Shown one piece after another: positions 48,618 to 57,119 of a DNA stretch of 64,000 nt. The position numbers and the translations under genes are program-made. Under the pieces are notes generated by a model. That model searched no databases, had not been told where the DNA came from, and saw only the letters and a list, made by a program, of their open reading frames with translations. Origin of the DNA: Pseudonocardia petroleophila. Lineage in GTDB: Bacteria; Actinomycetota; Actinomycetes; Mycobacteriales; Pseudonocardiaceae. How positions within the stretch are numbered: the stretch's first letter is position 1; every line of letters starts with the position of its first letter. The stretch lies in assembly GCF_014235185.1 (NCBI RefSeq), contig NZ_CP060131.1:1681501-1745500 (forward strand), read 5' to 3'.

Positions 48618-48639
48618 GATCTCAGGGCGCCCTGAGATC
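48618..48639. terminator. 22-bp perfect palindrome between convergent genes
   Basis: GATCTCAGGGC and its exact complement GCCCTGAGATC abut without a spacer, between the stops of the GNAT gene and the amidase gene. A bidirectional terminator is the simplest reading, although a loopless palindrome could also bind a dimeric protein. Confidence 0.6.
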
Positions 48640-48692
48640 AACGCTGGCGCCCTGTCCCGGGTCACCGCAGGTGAGGGGCCCGGGACGCGCCT

Positions 48693-49850
48693 TCAGATCG
48701 CCTGCGCCCCGCCCCGCTCCAGTTCGCGCGCGAGCACGTCGGAGAAGGTGAACGTTCCGGTCGGCTGATCGTTCTGGCCGAGCAGGTAGAGCCGTTTGAC
48801 GCCGACGAGGATGCCCTCGGCCACGACGTCGCGGAATCCGGGGTCGAGCAGGTTGCGCCGGTCGCCGAGGTTGGTCAGGTAGCCGACCTCGATGCGCACC
48901 GTCGGCATGCGCGTCAGCCGCAGCAGCTCCCAGGTGCGGCCCTGGGTGCCGCAGTCGGTCATCGCGGTGCGGGTGAGCAGCTCGCGCTGGATCAGCCCGG
49001 CCAGGGCCTCGCCCACCGTCGAGGTGGAGCCGGAGCCGTTGCCGAAGTGGAACGTGGCCAGCCCGTTGGCGTGCATGCTCTGGTTGGCGTCGGTGTGCAG
49101 CGACAGCACGAGATCGGCGCCCGCGCTGTTGGCGAACTCCGCCCGCTCGAGATCGGTGGGGCAGGTGTCCTCGCGCCGCGAGAGCATCGCCTCCATGCCG
49201 GTGGCCGTCATGCGGCCGACGAGCCGGCGGCCGAGGTCCCACATCAGGTCGGCCTCGGTGGCCCCGGCGACGGCGACGCCGCGGTCGAGCCCGCCGTGCC
49301 CCGGGTCGACGACGATCCGCTTGCCGCGCATCCGCGGGCCGGCCTCGCGCAGCAGCTCCTGCTCGCGCAGCAGGTGCGGGCGCCCGCCGGTGACCTTGCG
49401 GCCCAGCTGCTTGAGCGAGCGGAGCGTGGCGGGCCCGCAGGCGCCGTCCGGGACGAGGCCGTACTCGCGCTGGAACGCGCGCAGCGCCTTCTCCGTGCGC
49501 TCGTCGAACACGCCGCCCGGGCGCCCCGGGTCGAACCCGAGCTCGAGGAGGCGCTCCTGGAGCGTGGTGACGTCGTCGCCGCTCATCGGCGCGGAGATCA
49601 TGAGGGCGAGCATCCGGTCGCCCAGGCTCCAGCCCGCCTCGCGCAGTGCGCGGTAGGTGGCCGGCCCGACGATCCCGTCGGTGATCAGGCCCCGGCGCTG
49701 CTGGAACGCCCGGACGGCCTGTTCGACGTGGACGTCGAAGATCTCGTCCGGGAAGCCGGGCTGTGGCCCGGGCAGCATGCCGAACTGCCGCAGCGTCGCC
49801 CGGACCTCGACCACGGCCCGACCGCTGTCACCTCGGCGCAACAGCTGCAT
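48693..49850 (-). CDS. cwlM: N-acetylmuramoyl-L-alanine amidase family, CwlM-like
   Basis: A 385-residue protein with two N-terminal peptidoglycan-binding (PG_binding_1) repeats (AVRAFQQRRGLITDGIVGPATYRAL and ALRAFQREYGLVPDGACGPATLRSL). The Amidase_3 domain follows: RIVVDPGHGGLDRG, GATEADLMWDLG, LVLSLHTDAN and VRIEVGYLTNLGDRR. The zinc ligands (two His, Glu) and catalytic Glu are all visible. No signal peptide is present, so it is probably cytoplasmic. In mycobacteria CwlM at the same place is a cytoplasmic regulator of MurA controlled by PknB; synteny with trxA, trxB and sigM supports orthology. Confidence 0.88.
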   Translation of the reverse strand: MQLLRRGDSGRAVVEVRATLRQFGMLPGPQPGFPDEIFDVHVEQAVRAFQQRRGLITDGIVGPATYRALREAGWSLGDRMLALMISAPMSGDDVTTLQERLLELGFDPGRPGGVFDERTEKALRAFQREYGLVPDGACGPATLRSLKQLGRKVTGGRPHLLREQELLREAGPRMRGKRIVVDPGHGGLDRGVAVAGATEADLMWDLGRRLVGRMTATGMEAMLSRREDTCPTDLERAEFANSAGADLVLSLHTDANQSMHANGLATFHFGNGSGSTSTVGEALAGLIQRELLTRTAMTDCGTQGRTWELLRLTRMPTVRIEVGYLTNLGDRRNLLDPGFRDVVAEGILVGVKRLYLLGQNDQPTGTFTFSDVLARELERGGAQAI

Positions 49851-49970
49851 GCACCCCTCACTCGGTGTCGCTCACACCACCCGACTCCGGGCGGTCCGGG
49901 GACTCATTGTGCCCTGCCGGTACCCGGAAGGAGGACAGCGGTCGGTTCCCCGGCGTGTTCGAGTCGTGAT

Positions 49971-50006
49971 AAAAGCGTGCCCCGCTCCACCGGGAGCGGA
50001 GCACGC
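49971..50006 (-). terminator. Rho-independent terminator of the trx operon
   Basis: On the minus strand a stem of about 14 bp (GCGTGCTCCGCTCCC / GGAGCGGGGCACGC, one mismatch) is followed by TTTT. It is 9 bp beyond the trxA stop. It is the clearest canonical terminator in the window. Confidence 0.8.
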
Positions 50007-50015
50007 GGGCCGGGA

Positions 50016-50345
50016 TCAGCCCAGGTAGTCGGCCAGGTCCTTGAGGAGGGCGGCCTTCGGCTTGGCGCCGACGATCTGCTTGACCGGCTTGCCGTCCTGG
50101 AACACGATCATGGTCGGGATCGACATGACCTGGAACGTCCGGGCGGTCTCCGGGTTGGCGTCGATGTCGAGCTTCGCGACGGTGAGCTTCTCCTTGTTCT
50201 CACCGGCGATCTCGTCCAGCACCGGCGCGACCATCTTGCACGGGCCGCACCAGGTGGCCCAGAAGTCGACGACGACGACCTTGTCGCTCTTGAGGACGTC
50301 GGCGTCGAAGGTGTCGTCGGTGACGTCGACGGTGTTGTTGCCCAT
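50016..50345 (-). CDS. trxA: Thioredoxin
   Basis: A 109-residue thioredoxin with the redox motif VVVDFWATWCGPCKMVAPVLDEIA (C33, C36), the cis-proline segment MSIPTMIVFQDGK and the C-terminal helix KAALLKDLADYL. It reduces protein disulfides in the cytoplasm and is recharged by TrxB encoded directly upstream, 36 bp away. ATG start. The operon ends at the hairpin immediately downstream. Confidence 0.98.
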   Translation of the reverse strand: MGNNTVDVTDDTFDADVLKSDKVVVVDFWATWCGPCKMVAPVLDEIAGENKEKLTVAKLDIDANPETARTFQVMSIPTMIVFQDGKPVKQIVGAKPKAALLKDLADYLG

Positions 50346-50381
50346 GGGTGGATTGCTCCCTCTCGTGTTGGTCGGACGGTC

Positions 50382-51380
50382 TCAGCCGGTGACGGCAGCG
50401 ACCTGCTCGGACGCCTGGCCGTAGCCACCGCCCGCCATCTCTGTGCTGACCGCCCCGTCGGCGAGCCAGCGCTCGGCGTCGATCGCCGCGGAACAGCCGG
50501 AACCGGCCGCGGTGATCGCCTGCCGGTAGGTGTGGTCGACGAGGTCGCCGCAGGCGAAGACCCCGGGGATCGCGGTGTGCGTGCTGGGCGACTGCACCTT
50601 CACGTAGCCGGCGTCGTCGAGCTCCAGCTGGCCCTTGACGAGCTCGCTGCGCGGGTCGTGGCCGATCGCGACGAACATCGCGGTGGCGTCGAGCGTGCGC
50701 TCCTCGCCGGTGACGGTGTCGCGCAGCTTCAGGCCCGACACGCTGCCCTCCCCCTCGACGCCGACGACCTCGGCGTTGAGCGCCCAGCGCATCTTCGGGT
50801 CATTCTGGGCCCGCTCCAGCATGATCTTCGACGCCCGGAACTCCTCGCGGCGGTGCACGATCGTGACCGACTTCGCGAAGCGCGTGAGGAAGGTGGCCTC
50901 CTCCATCGCGGAGTCGCCGCCCCCGACCACGGTGATGTCGTGGTCGCGGAAGAAGAACCCGTCGCAGGTGGCGCAGGAGGACACGCCGCGGCCGAGGAGC
51001 TCCTGCTCGCCGGGCACGTTCAGGTACCGCGCGGCCGCCCCCATCGCGAGGATGACGGCGCGGGCCCGGTAGGTGACCCCGTTGGCCTCGACCGTCTTGA
51101 CGTCGCCGGTCAGCGAGACCTTCTCGACGTCCTCGGCGCGCAGGTCGGCCCCGAAGCGGGTGGCCTGGCCGCGCATCTGCTCCATGAGCTCCGGGCCCAT
51201 GATGCCGTCGGTGAAGCCGGGGTAGTTCTCCACCTCCGTGGTGGTCATCAGCGCACCGCCGAACTGCGTGCCCTCGAAGACCAGAGGGGCCAGCTGCGCG
51301 CGCGCGGCGTACACCGCGGCCGTGTAGCCGGCCGGTCCGGAGCCGATGATGATCAGCTCGTGCACCTCGTCGGTGGTCAC
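50382..51380 (-). CDS. trxB: Thioredoxin-disulfide reductase
   Basis: A 332-residue FAD/NADPH flavoenzyme that passes electrons from NADPH to thioredoxin. Seen: FAD-binding [20 protein letters not shown], redox pair CATC (C136, C139), NADPH-binding [17 protein letters not shown] and [10 protein letters not shown], and [14 protein letters not shown] plus [25 protein letters not shown] FAD closure. The C terminus is extended by about 15 Gly/Ala-rich residues. GTG start. It follows the anti-sigma gene after 81 bp in the sigM-rsm-trxB-trxA order seen in mycobacteria. Confidence 0.98.
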   Translation of the reverse strand: MTTDEVHELIIIGSGPAGYTAAVYAARAQLAPLVFEGTQFGGALMTTTEVENYPGFTDGIMGPELMEQMRGQATRFGADLRAEDVEKVSLTGDVKTVEANGVTYRARAVILAMGAAARYLNVPGEQELLGRGVSSCATCDGFFFRDHDITVVGGGDSAMEEATFLTRFAKSVTIVHRREEFRASKIMLERAQNDPKMRWALNAEVVGVEGEGSVSGLKLRDTVTGEERTLDATAMFVAIGHDPRSELVKGQLELDDAGYVKVQSPSTHTAIPGVFACGDLVDHTYRQAITAAGSGCSAAIDAERWLADGAVSTEMAGGGYGQASEQVAAVTG

Positions 51381-51461
51381 TGCTACCCCGTCCTCTCGAC
51401 TGTGCGGTGGTACATCGCCTGCAACACGATCCCAGGGGCCGACATTCCGTGCCGGACCGGG

Positions 51462-52211
51462 CTAGGGACCGCCGACCACCGTGTCGTCAAGCACGGAGCA
51501 GGACGGGCTGACGACCAGCACCCGGAACCGCCCCAGCTCGCCCGTGGACAGCACCAGCAGCACCCCCGGTGCGCCCTCCAGCCGCACCTGCCGCCCGCCC
51601 AGGACCCGGGCCCCGTCGACCCCGACGGCGCTCAGGCACCCGTCGCGGCGGGCCGGGTCGGCGAGTGCCCCGAGGTCGGTGAGCCCGACGGTGGAGCGGG
51701 CGGCGGCGGCCAGCTCCACCCGGTCGACGTCGAGCACCCCGTCGGAGCGGGTCGCCGGCAGGCCGGGAACGAGCGCGACGGCGGCCGCGGCGGCTGCGGC
51801 GAGGACCCATCGCGCCCGGCGACCGGCCCCGGACCGGGCCGGACCGGGACGCAGGCGGGCGCGCCGGCCGTCCACGGCGCCGGTCGGGATCCGGGACGGC
51901 CCGGCGGCCCGCCGGGGGTGGCCGGCGACGGTGGACGGCCCGGTGGCGGTGGACGGGGAGTCGGGCGGCGCGGTGTCGGGCGGGCCCGGGTCGGCGCCGG
52001 GATCGTCGACGGGCGCGGTCCAGCGCCCCAGAACGGCCGGTGCCGGGGGCACCGGCAGGGCGGCGAGGTCGGCCCGGGTAGCGGCCAGCGCGTCGAGGAC
52101 CGCGGCGCAGCGGGGGTCGGCCAGCGCGGCCCGGCGCACCTCGTCGGCGCGGGCGGGGGCGAGCAGGCCGGCGTCGAGATCGGCCAGCAGCTCGACGTCC
52201 GGGTCGGTCAT
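51462..52211 (-). CDS. Anti-sigma factor of SigM (membrane protein)
   Basis: A 249-residue protein encoded directly after sigM with a one-base overlap (TGATG). An N-terminal cytoplasmic segment (DVELLADLDAGLLAPARADEVRRAALADPRCAAVLDAL) resembles anti-sigma domains. After a disordered Pro-rich linker there is one membrane helix (RWVLAAAAAAAVALVPGLPA) and an extracytoplasmic domain with two Cys (DGCLSAVG and SPSCSVLDD). It probably holds SigM inactive at the membrane until an envelope signal arrives. The role is inferred from operon position and topology; sequence similarity in this group is low. Confidence 0.85.
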   Translation of the reverse strand: MTDPDVELLADLDAGLLAPARADEVRRAALADPRCAAVLDALAATRADLAALPVPPAPAVLGRWTAPVDDPGADPGPPDTAPPDSPSTATGPSTVAGHPRRAAGPSRIPTGAVDGRRARLRPGPARSGAGRRARWVLAAAAAAAVALVPGLPATRSDGVLDVDRVELAAAARSTVGLTDLGALADPARRDGCLSAVGVDGARVLGGRQVRLEGAPGVLLVLSTGELGRFRVLVVSPSCSVLDDTVVGGP

Positions 52212-52756
52212 CACGCCTCCTCCCGCAGGTGTCCGAGCAACCGCGCCAGCCGGGTGCGGCCGCGGGCGCACCGACTCTTCACCGTGCCGGCGGGCACGTC
52301 GAGGATCTGGGCCACCTCGGCGACGGAGAAGCCCTGCACGTCGACGAGGACGACCGCCAGCCGCTGCTCGGTGGGCAGCTCGGCCAGCGCGTCGGCCACG
52401 GCCATCCGCGTGGCCAGCTCGCTCGCGGTGTCGGGCCGCCGGGACGGGACGTCGTGCGACGGCCAGGGCACGGTGCGCCGCGCCGCCTCCCGCCGGATGC
52501 GGTCGATGCAGGCGTTGACGAGGATGCGGTGCAGCCAGGTGCGGACCGACGCGTCGCCGCGGAACCGGTGGGCGTTGCGGTGCGCCGACAGCAGCGCCTC
52601 CTGCACGACGTCCTCGGCGGCGTCGCGGTCGGCGAGCGTCTGCACCGCCACCCCCCACATGCGGTCGGTGTGCCGGCCCACCAGCTCCGCGAAGGCGCCC
52701 GGATCGCCGTCGCGGTGCGCGGCGAGGAGCTGCGCGTCGCTCCGGGGGGTGGTCAC
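52211..52756 (-). CDS. sigM: ECF RNA polymerase sigma factor SigM
   Basis: A 181-residue group 4 sigma factor. Region 2: AFAELVGRHTDRMWGVAVQTLADRDAAEDVVQEALLSAHRNAHRFRGDASVRTWLHRILVNACIDRIRR, recognising the -10. Region 4: ALAELPTEQRLAVVLVDVQGFSVAEVAQILDVPAGTVKSRCARGRTRLARLL, with the HTH for the -35. GTG start. The locus order matches mycobacterial sigM, which answers envelope or oxidative stress. It is followed by its anti-sigma gene and the thioredoxin system, suggesting the same regulon. Confidence 0.95.
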   Translation of the reverse strand: MTTPRSDAQLLAAHRDGDPGAFAELVGRHTDRMWGVAVQTLADRDAAEDVVQEALLSAHRNAHRFRGDASVRTWLHRILVNACIDRIRREAARRTVPWPSHDVPSRRPDTASELATRMAVADALAELPTEQRLAVVLVDVQGFSVAEVAQILDVPAGTVKSRCARGRTRLARLLGHLREEA

Positions 52757-52833
52757 GCGCGGAGGGTAGGTCGGCGACCCCCGCCCCCGTGGCCGAACGG
52801 GGCAACTCGGCCCCCGTGGCCGAACGGGACGAC

Positions 52834-54465
52834 TCAGCCCGCGCGGCGGAACTCCACCTCGCCGACCTCCGAGGAGAACCCGTCACCGGACGGGGCGAGC
52901 TCGGTGATCCACAGCAGGATGTGCTCGACGGGCTGGCTCCCGTCGAGCGCGACGACGGTGGTGCCGGCGTCGAGGGTGGCGTCGGTGATCAGCTCGGTGT
53001 CGTCGACGGAGGCGTCCGCCGAGGGGGCCGAGCGCACCTCGACGCGCGTGCCCGCGCTGGGCGAGGTGATGCTCAGCTCGGAGAGCTGCACCGCGGACGC
53101 GAACGACGCCATGATCCCGATCCCGGGCTTGAGCGCCGGGAGCTGCTGGCGGTAGGTGACCGTGCTCCACGTGCTCGACGGGTCGCCGTCGATGACGCGG
53201 CTGACCCGGTTGAGGTTGTCGCGGTCGCCCGTCTCGACGACGACGGTCACCTCGGCCACCCGGACCGGTCCGGCGACGGGAGCCGCCGCACCGTCGGCGG
53301 CGGGGGGCGGATCGCTGCCGCCGGCGTTCGGGCCGACGACGATCGTGGGGGTGGACGGGTCCGAGAACAGCGACGTGACCTGCACCCCGACGTAGCCCAG
53401 CACGAGCAGGACGGCCGCCGCCAGCGTGGCCAGCCCGACGAGCAGGCGCCTGCGGCGCACCGGGTCCGGCGGGTCGACCGGGCGGCCGCGGTCCTGCCAC
53501 ACGTCGTCGGGGTCGGAGGGGACGCCGTCGTGTGCGGGCGGGAACAGCGCGTTGCGCTCGTCCTCGGCCACGACGTCGCCGAGGACGCGGTGCACGGCCG
53601 CCGCGGTGTGCACGTGGCCGGGCGCGTTCTCCGGGCCCAGGGCGCCCCGGGCGACGGTGTCGAGCTCCAGCGGCACACCGGGGCGCACCGCGGACGGCGG
53701 CTCCAGCGCTCCCGCCGCGGTGCGGGTGGCCGCGGGGAGCCCGGCGCGGGCGGCGTCGGCGCCGGACAGCGGCCACCGCGACGTCAGCAGGGTGAACAGG
53801 ACGGCTCCGAGGCCGCGCACGTCGTCGGAGGGGCGCAGGTCGGGCCGCGGCAGGGCGAAGCACATGCGGGCGCGGCCGTCGGGGGTGACGCGGACGCGCT
53901 GCGGGTGGTCGCACCCCAGCACGAAGCCGTGCCGGTGGGCCTCCTCGGCCGCGGCGGCGAGCGGGACGACGGCCCGGGCGGCGGCCAGCGGCCGGAGCAT
54001 CCCCTCGGCGACGGCCTCGGCGAGGCTGCGCCCGTTGACCCACTCCGTGACGGCGGCACCGAGCACGTCGCCCGGCAGGCCGGGGGCGCCGGGGGCGAGC
54101 ACGTCGAGCAGCCGGGCGCAGCCGGGGTGCTCGAACGACCCCGACCGCAGCGCCCGGACGATCATCTCCCCCGCGCGGGTGGCGCCGGTGGGGTCCTCGT
54201 CGCCGCCGATGGCCCCGTGCTCGGGGGCGAGGGTGCGCAGGAGCGTGACGGCGACGTCGCGGCGCAGCACGGTGTCCTGGGCCTGCCAGAACTCGGCACC
54301 GGCGAGGAGGTCGGACCCGACGCGGGTGCGGAGGCGGTAGCGGCCGGCGAGCATCGCCCCGGGGCCGGCGGGCGGCGCGGAGTCGCGGTCGGCCGGACCG
54401 GCCTGCACGGGGATCAGTCCCGGGGGTTCGCTGGGCGGCGACGGGCGGCTAGCCAGCTCGCTCAC
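52834..54465 (-). CDS. Membrane pseudokinase with extracellular domain (MurJ-associated)
   Basis: A 543-residue protein. The N-terminal half has a protein kinase fold (GPGAMLAGRYRLRTRVGSDLLAGAEFWQAQDTVLRRDVAVTLL) but lacks catalytic residues: Thr replaces the ATP-anchoring Lys (VAVTLL), and the HRD and DFG regions read LGCDHPQRVRV and GRARMCF. One membrane helix follows (RRRLLVGLATLAAAVLLVLGYVGVQV), then a discoidin-like external domain (RVSRVIDGDPSSTWSTVTY). In mycobacteria the same pseudokinase and external domain are fused to MurJ; here they are a separate gene 53 bp after murJ. GTG at 54465 chosen for the GGGGGAGGT upstream. Confidence 0.88.
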   Translation of the reverse strand: MSELASRPSPPSEPPGLIPVQAGPADRDSAPPAGPGAMLAGRYRLRTRVGSDLLAGAEFWQAQDTVLRRDVAVTLLRTLAPEHGAIGGDEDPTGATRAGEMIVRALRSGSFEHPGCARLLDVLAPGAPGLPGDVLGAAVTEWVNGRSLAEAVAEGMLRPLAAARAVVPLAAAAEEAHRHGFVLGCDHPQRVRVTPDGRARMCFALPRPDLRPSDDVRGLGAVLFTLLTSRWPLSGADAARAGLPAATRTAAGALEPPSAVRPGVPLELDTVARGALGPENAPGHVHTAAAVHRVLGDVVAEDERNALFPPAHDGVPSDPDDVWQDRGRPVDPPDPVRRRRLLVGLATLAAAVLLVLGYVGVQVTSLFSDPSTPTIVVGPNAGGSDPPPAADGAAAPVAGPVRVAEVTVVVETGDRDNLNRVSRVIDGDPSSTWSTVTYRQQLPALKPGIGIMASFASAVQLSELSITSPSAGTRVEVRSAPSADASVDDTELITDATLDAGTTVVALDGSQPVEHILLWITELAPSGDGFSSEVGEVEFRRAG

Positions 54466-54518
54466 CACGTACCTCCCCCGGACCATGATCGGCCGTTCCG
54501 CCCGTCGCACAGCCTACG

Positions 54519-57119
54519 TCAGGCACCGCTCCCACGACGAGGAATCACGCGCGCGGCGAGCCGGGAGAATCGGTCGACGACCCCGTCGACCTCCTTGACC
54601 CTGAGCAGCTTCATCGCGGCCAGCATCGCGGGCGCGGCGACGATCAGGGCGACGACCAGGGAGGTCCACGCCGTGGCGGGGGCCGACCAGCCGGCCGGGA
54701 GGGGCAGGAGCGTCACCACGCCGAACGCCACGAAGGTGCCCAGCAGCGCCGCGACCGTGACCGATGCCATGGTCCCGAGCACCTCGAGGGTGGGCAGGGG
54801 ACCCAGCCGGCGCCGCAGCAGGAACTGGCCGAGCACCGCGCCGAACACGAACGACGCGCTGTTGGCCGCCGCCAGGCCGAGCACCACCTGCTCCGGCGGC
54901 AGCACCGCGCCCGCCAGCAGCAGCATCGGGATCTTCACCCCGACGGTGAAGACCTGCACCAGCGTCGGGGTGCGGCTGTCGGCGAGCGCGTAGAACACCC
55001 GCAGCTGCAGCATGGTGATGGCGTAGGGCAGCAGGCCGAACGCGGAGACGGCGAGCGCGCTGCCGAGGACCTGCGCGCCCGGGACGTTGTCGGCGTCCCA
55101 GGCGAACAGCGCCAGCGCGATCGGCGTGCCGAACACCGTGATCAGCGCCGAGATCGGCACGAGGAAGACCGCGGACAGGCGGCTGCCCAGCGCCAGGTCG
55201 GCCACGACGTCGGCGGTGCGGCCCTCGGCGGCGGCCCGGCTCATCCGCGGCATCAGCGCGGTGAGCATCGAGACCCCGAGGATGCCGTACGGGACCTGCA
55301 GCAGCAGCCACGCGTTGGTGTAGGTCGCCGGGCCGCCCGGGGAGGCGGCGATCGCGACGTTGGTCGTGACGACGAGCCCGATCTGCCCGATCAGCACGTA
55401 GCCCACGACCCACAGGGCCAGCCCGCCGGTCTCGGTGAGGCGTCGGTCCCAGCCCCAGGTGGGCTTGTAGCGGAACCCGATCCGGCGCATCGCCGGGATC
55501 AGCACGGCGGCCTGCACGACGATGCCCAGCGTGGTGCCCAGACCCAGGACGAGGAGCTTGGGCTCCCCCATCCGCACCGGGTCGATGCTGATCTCGCCCG
55601 GGATCAGCACGAAGACGCCGAGCACGAGCAGCACGACGACGTTGTTGAGGACGGGGGCCCAGGCGAAGGGGCCGAACACGCCGCGGCTGTTGAGGATCGC
55701 GCCGAACAGCGCGCCGAGGCCGTAGAAGAAGATCTGCGGCAGCAGCAGGTAGGCGAACGCCGTGGTCAGCGGGCCCGTGGCGGCGTCGTCCGCCGCTCCG
55801 ACGTAGATCGAGGTGATCAGCGGGGCCGCGACCATCGCGACCACGGTGGCCAGGAGCAGCGCCGAGCCGGCCAGGGTGAGCAGGCGGCGGGTGTAGGTGT
55901 CGCCGCCGTCCTCGTCCTCGGTCTGGGCGCGGACCAGCAGCGGGATCAGCACGCTGGACAGCACGCCGCCGATGAGCAGCTCGTAGATGATGTTCGGCAG
56001 GTTGTTCGAGACCGTGTACGAGCTGTTGACGAGCCCGAGACCGAGCACGCCGACCAGCACGATCTGGCGCAGGAACCCGGTCACCCGCGACACCAGGCTG
56101 GCGATCGCCATCAGGCTGCTGGAGCGGCCGAGCGACGGGGCCGGTTCGGCGTCGGTGACCGGCGCGAAGATCTGGGTGATCTCGTCCGAGCTCGGCGGCG
56201 GGGCGTAGCGGGTCCGGATGATGTTGGTCGGCTGGTCGCCGCTGCGGTCGGGGCGCGACGCGCCGGGGCGCCGCGAGTCGGCCCACGGCGGCGGGACGCC
56301 GGGCAGCCCGGGCGGTGGTCCCTGAGGCGGTGGCCCCTGCTGCGGTGGTCCCTGCGGTGCGGGTCCCTGGGGTCGACGCCCGCGCGGGTCGGGCCCGCCG
56401 GGGCCAGCGGGCGGGCGGCGCGGCGGGCCGCCGAACCGGTTCGGGCCGCCGACCGGACGGCCGGGCGGCGGCGGTCCGCCCGCCGGTGGGACGGGCGGGC
56501 CGCCGGGCGCGCCGGGAGGCGGCCCGCCGGGACGGGGCGGGGCGGCGTGCTGACCGGCCGGGGGCCGGCCGGGCTGGGGTCGGCCCGGCGGGACCGGTCC
56601 GGGGTTCTGGGGCCCGGGGTTCTGGGGTCCGGCGTGCCGGGGGCCGGGGCCCTGGGGTCCGGGTTGCTGGGGTCCGGGTTGCGGGGGTCCGGGCGCCTGC
56701 CCGGGCGGAGGAGAGCCGTGCGGCGGGGGCCCGGCGAACGGGGGCCCGGCGAACGGGGGCGCGTCGGGGTGCGGCCCGGGTCCGTGCGGAGCGACCGGCC
56801 CACCGGGCCGCCCGGGCGCACGCGGGCCGGGGCCGGCCGGACCGCCGGCGGGCGGGACGGCGCCCGGCCGGGCGGCACCGGGCGGCACGGGGCCGGGTGC
56901 TGCGGCACCGGGCGGCACGGGACCGGGCTGGGCGGGCCCGGGCGGCACCGCACCGGGCGGGACGGGGCCGGCTGGACCGGGTCCGGCCGGGACGGGCCCC
57001 GGGGCGTCCGGCGGCACCCGGCCGCCGGCGTGCGGGGGTGCGGGCGGTCGGTCGTCCGGGTGCCGGTCCTCGGGCTGCCGGGTGTCGGGGTGCGCGTCCC
57101 CGCCCGGGCCGCCGGGCAC
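54519..57119 (-). CDS. murJ: Lipid II flippase MurJ with long Pro-rich N-terminal tail
   Basis: An 866-residue protein. The last 530 residues are a MurJ/MviN MOP-family flippase with about 14 membrane helices, starting LGRSSSLMAIASLVSRVTGFLRQIVLVGVLG and containing NNLPNIIYELLIGGVLSSVLIPLLV, VLNNVVVLLVLGVF, ALMPRMSRAAAEGRTADV and FYALADSRTPTLVQ. It flips lipid II for peptidoglycan synthesis. The first 310 residues are disordered, dominated by Pro, Gly and Gln (PGPVPPG-, QQGPPPQG-type runs), unusual for MurJ. GTG start overlaps the DUF6049 stop by one base (TAGTG). Encoded between DUF6049 and the pseudokinase, all in one operon. Confidence 0.93.
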   Translation of the reverse strand: MPGGPGGDAHPDTRQPEDRHPDDRPPAPPHAGGRVPPDAPGPVPAGPGPAGPVPPGAVPPGPAQPGPVPPGAAAPGPVPPGAARPGAVPPAGGPAGPGPRAPGRPGGPVAPHGPGPHPDAPPFAGPPFAGPPPHGSPPPGQAPGPPQPGPQQPGPQGPGPRHAGPQNPGPQNPGPVPPGRPQPGRPPAGQHAAPPRPGGPPPGAPGGPPVPPAGGPPPPGRPVGGPNRFGGPPRRPPAGPGGPDPRGRRPQGPAPQGPPQQGPPPQGPPPGLPGVPPPWADSRRPGASRPDRSGDQPTNIIRTRYAPPPSSDEITQIFAPVTDAEPAPSLGRSSSLMAIASLVSRVTGFLRQIVLVGVLGLGLVNSSYTVSNNLPNIIYELLIGGVLSSVLIPLLVRAQTEDEDGGDTYTRRLLTLAGSALLLATVVAMVAAPLITSIYVGAADDAATGPLTTAFAYLLLPQIFFYGLGALFGAILNSRGVFGPFAWAPVLNNVVVLLVLGVFVLIPGEISIDPVRMGEPKLLVLGLGTTLGIVVQAAVLIPAMRRIGFRYKPTWGWDRRLTETGGLALWVVGYVLIGQIGLVVTTNVAIAASPGGPATYTNAWLLLQVPYGILGVSMLTALMPRMSRAAAEGRTADVVADLALGSRLSAVFLVPISALITVFGTPIALALFAWDADNVPGAQVLGSALAVSAFGLLPYAITMLQLRVFYALADSRTPTLVQVFTVGVKIPMLLLAGAVLPPEQVVLGLAAANSASFVFGAVLGQFLLRRRLGPLPTLEVLGTMASVTVAALLGTFVAFGVVTLLPLPAGWSAPATAWTSLVVALIVAAPAMLAAMKLLRVKEVDGVVDRFSRLAARVIPRRGSGA

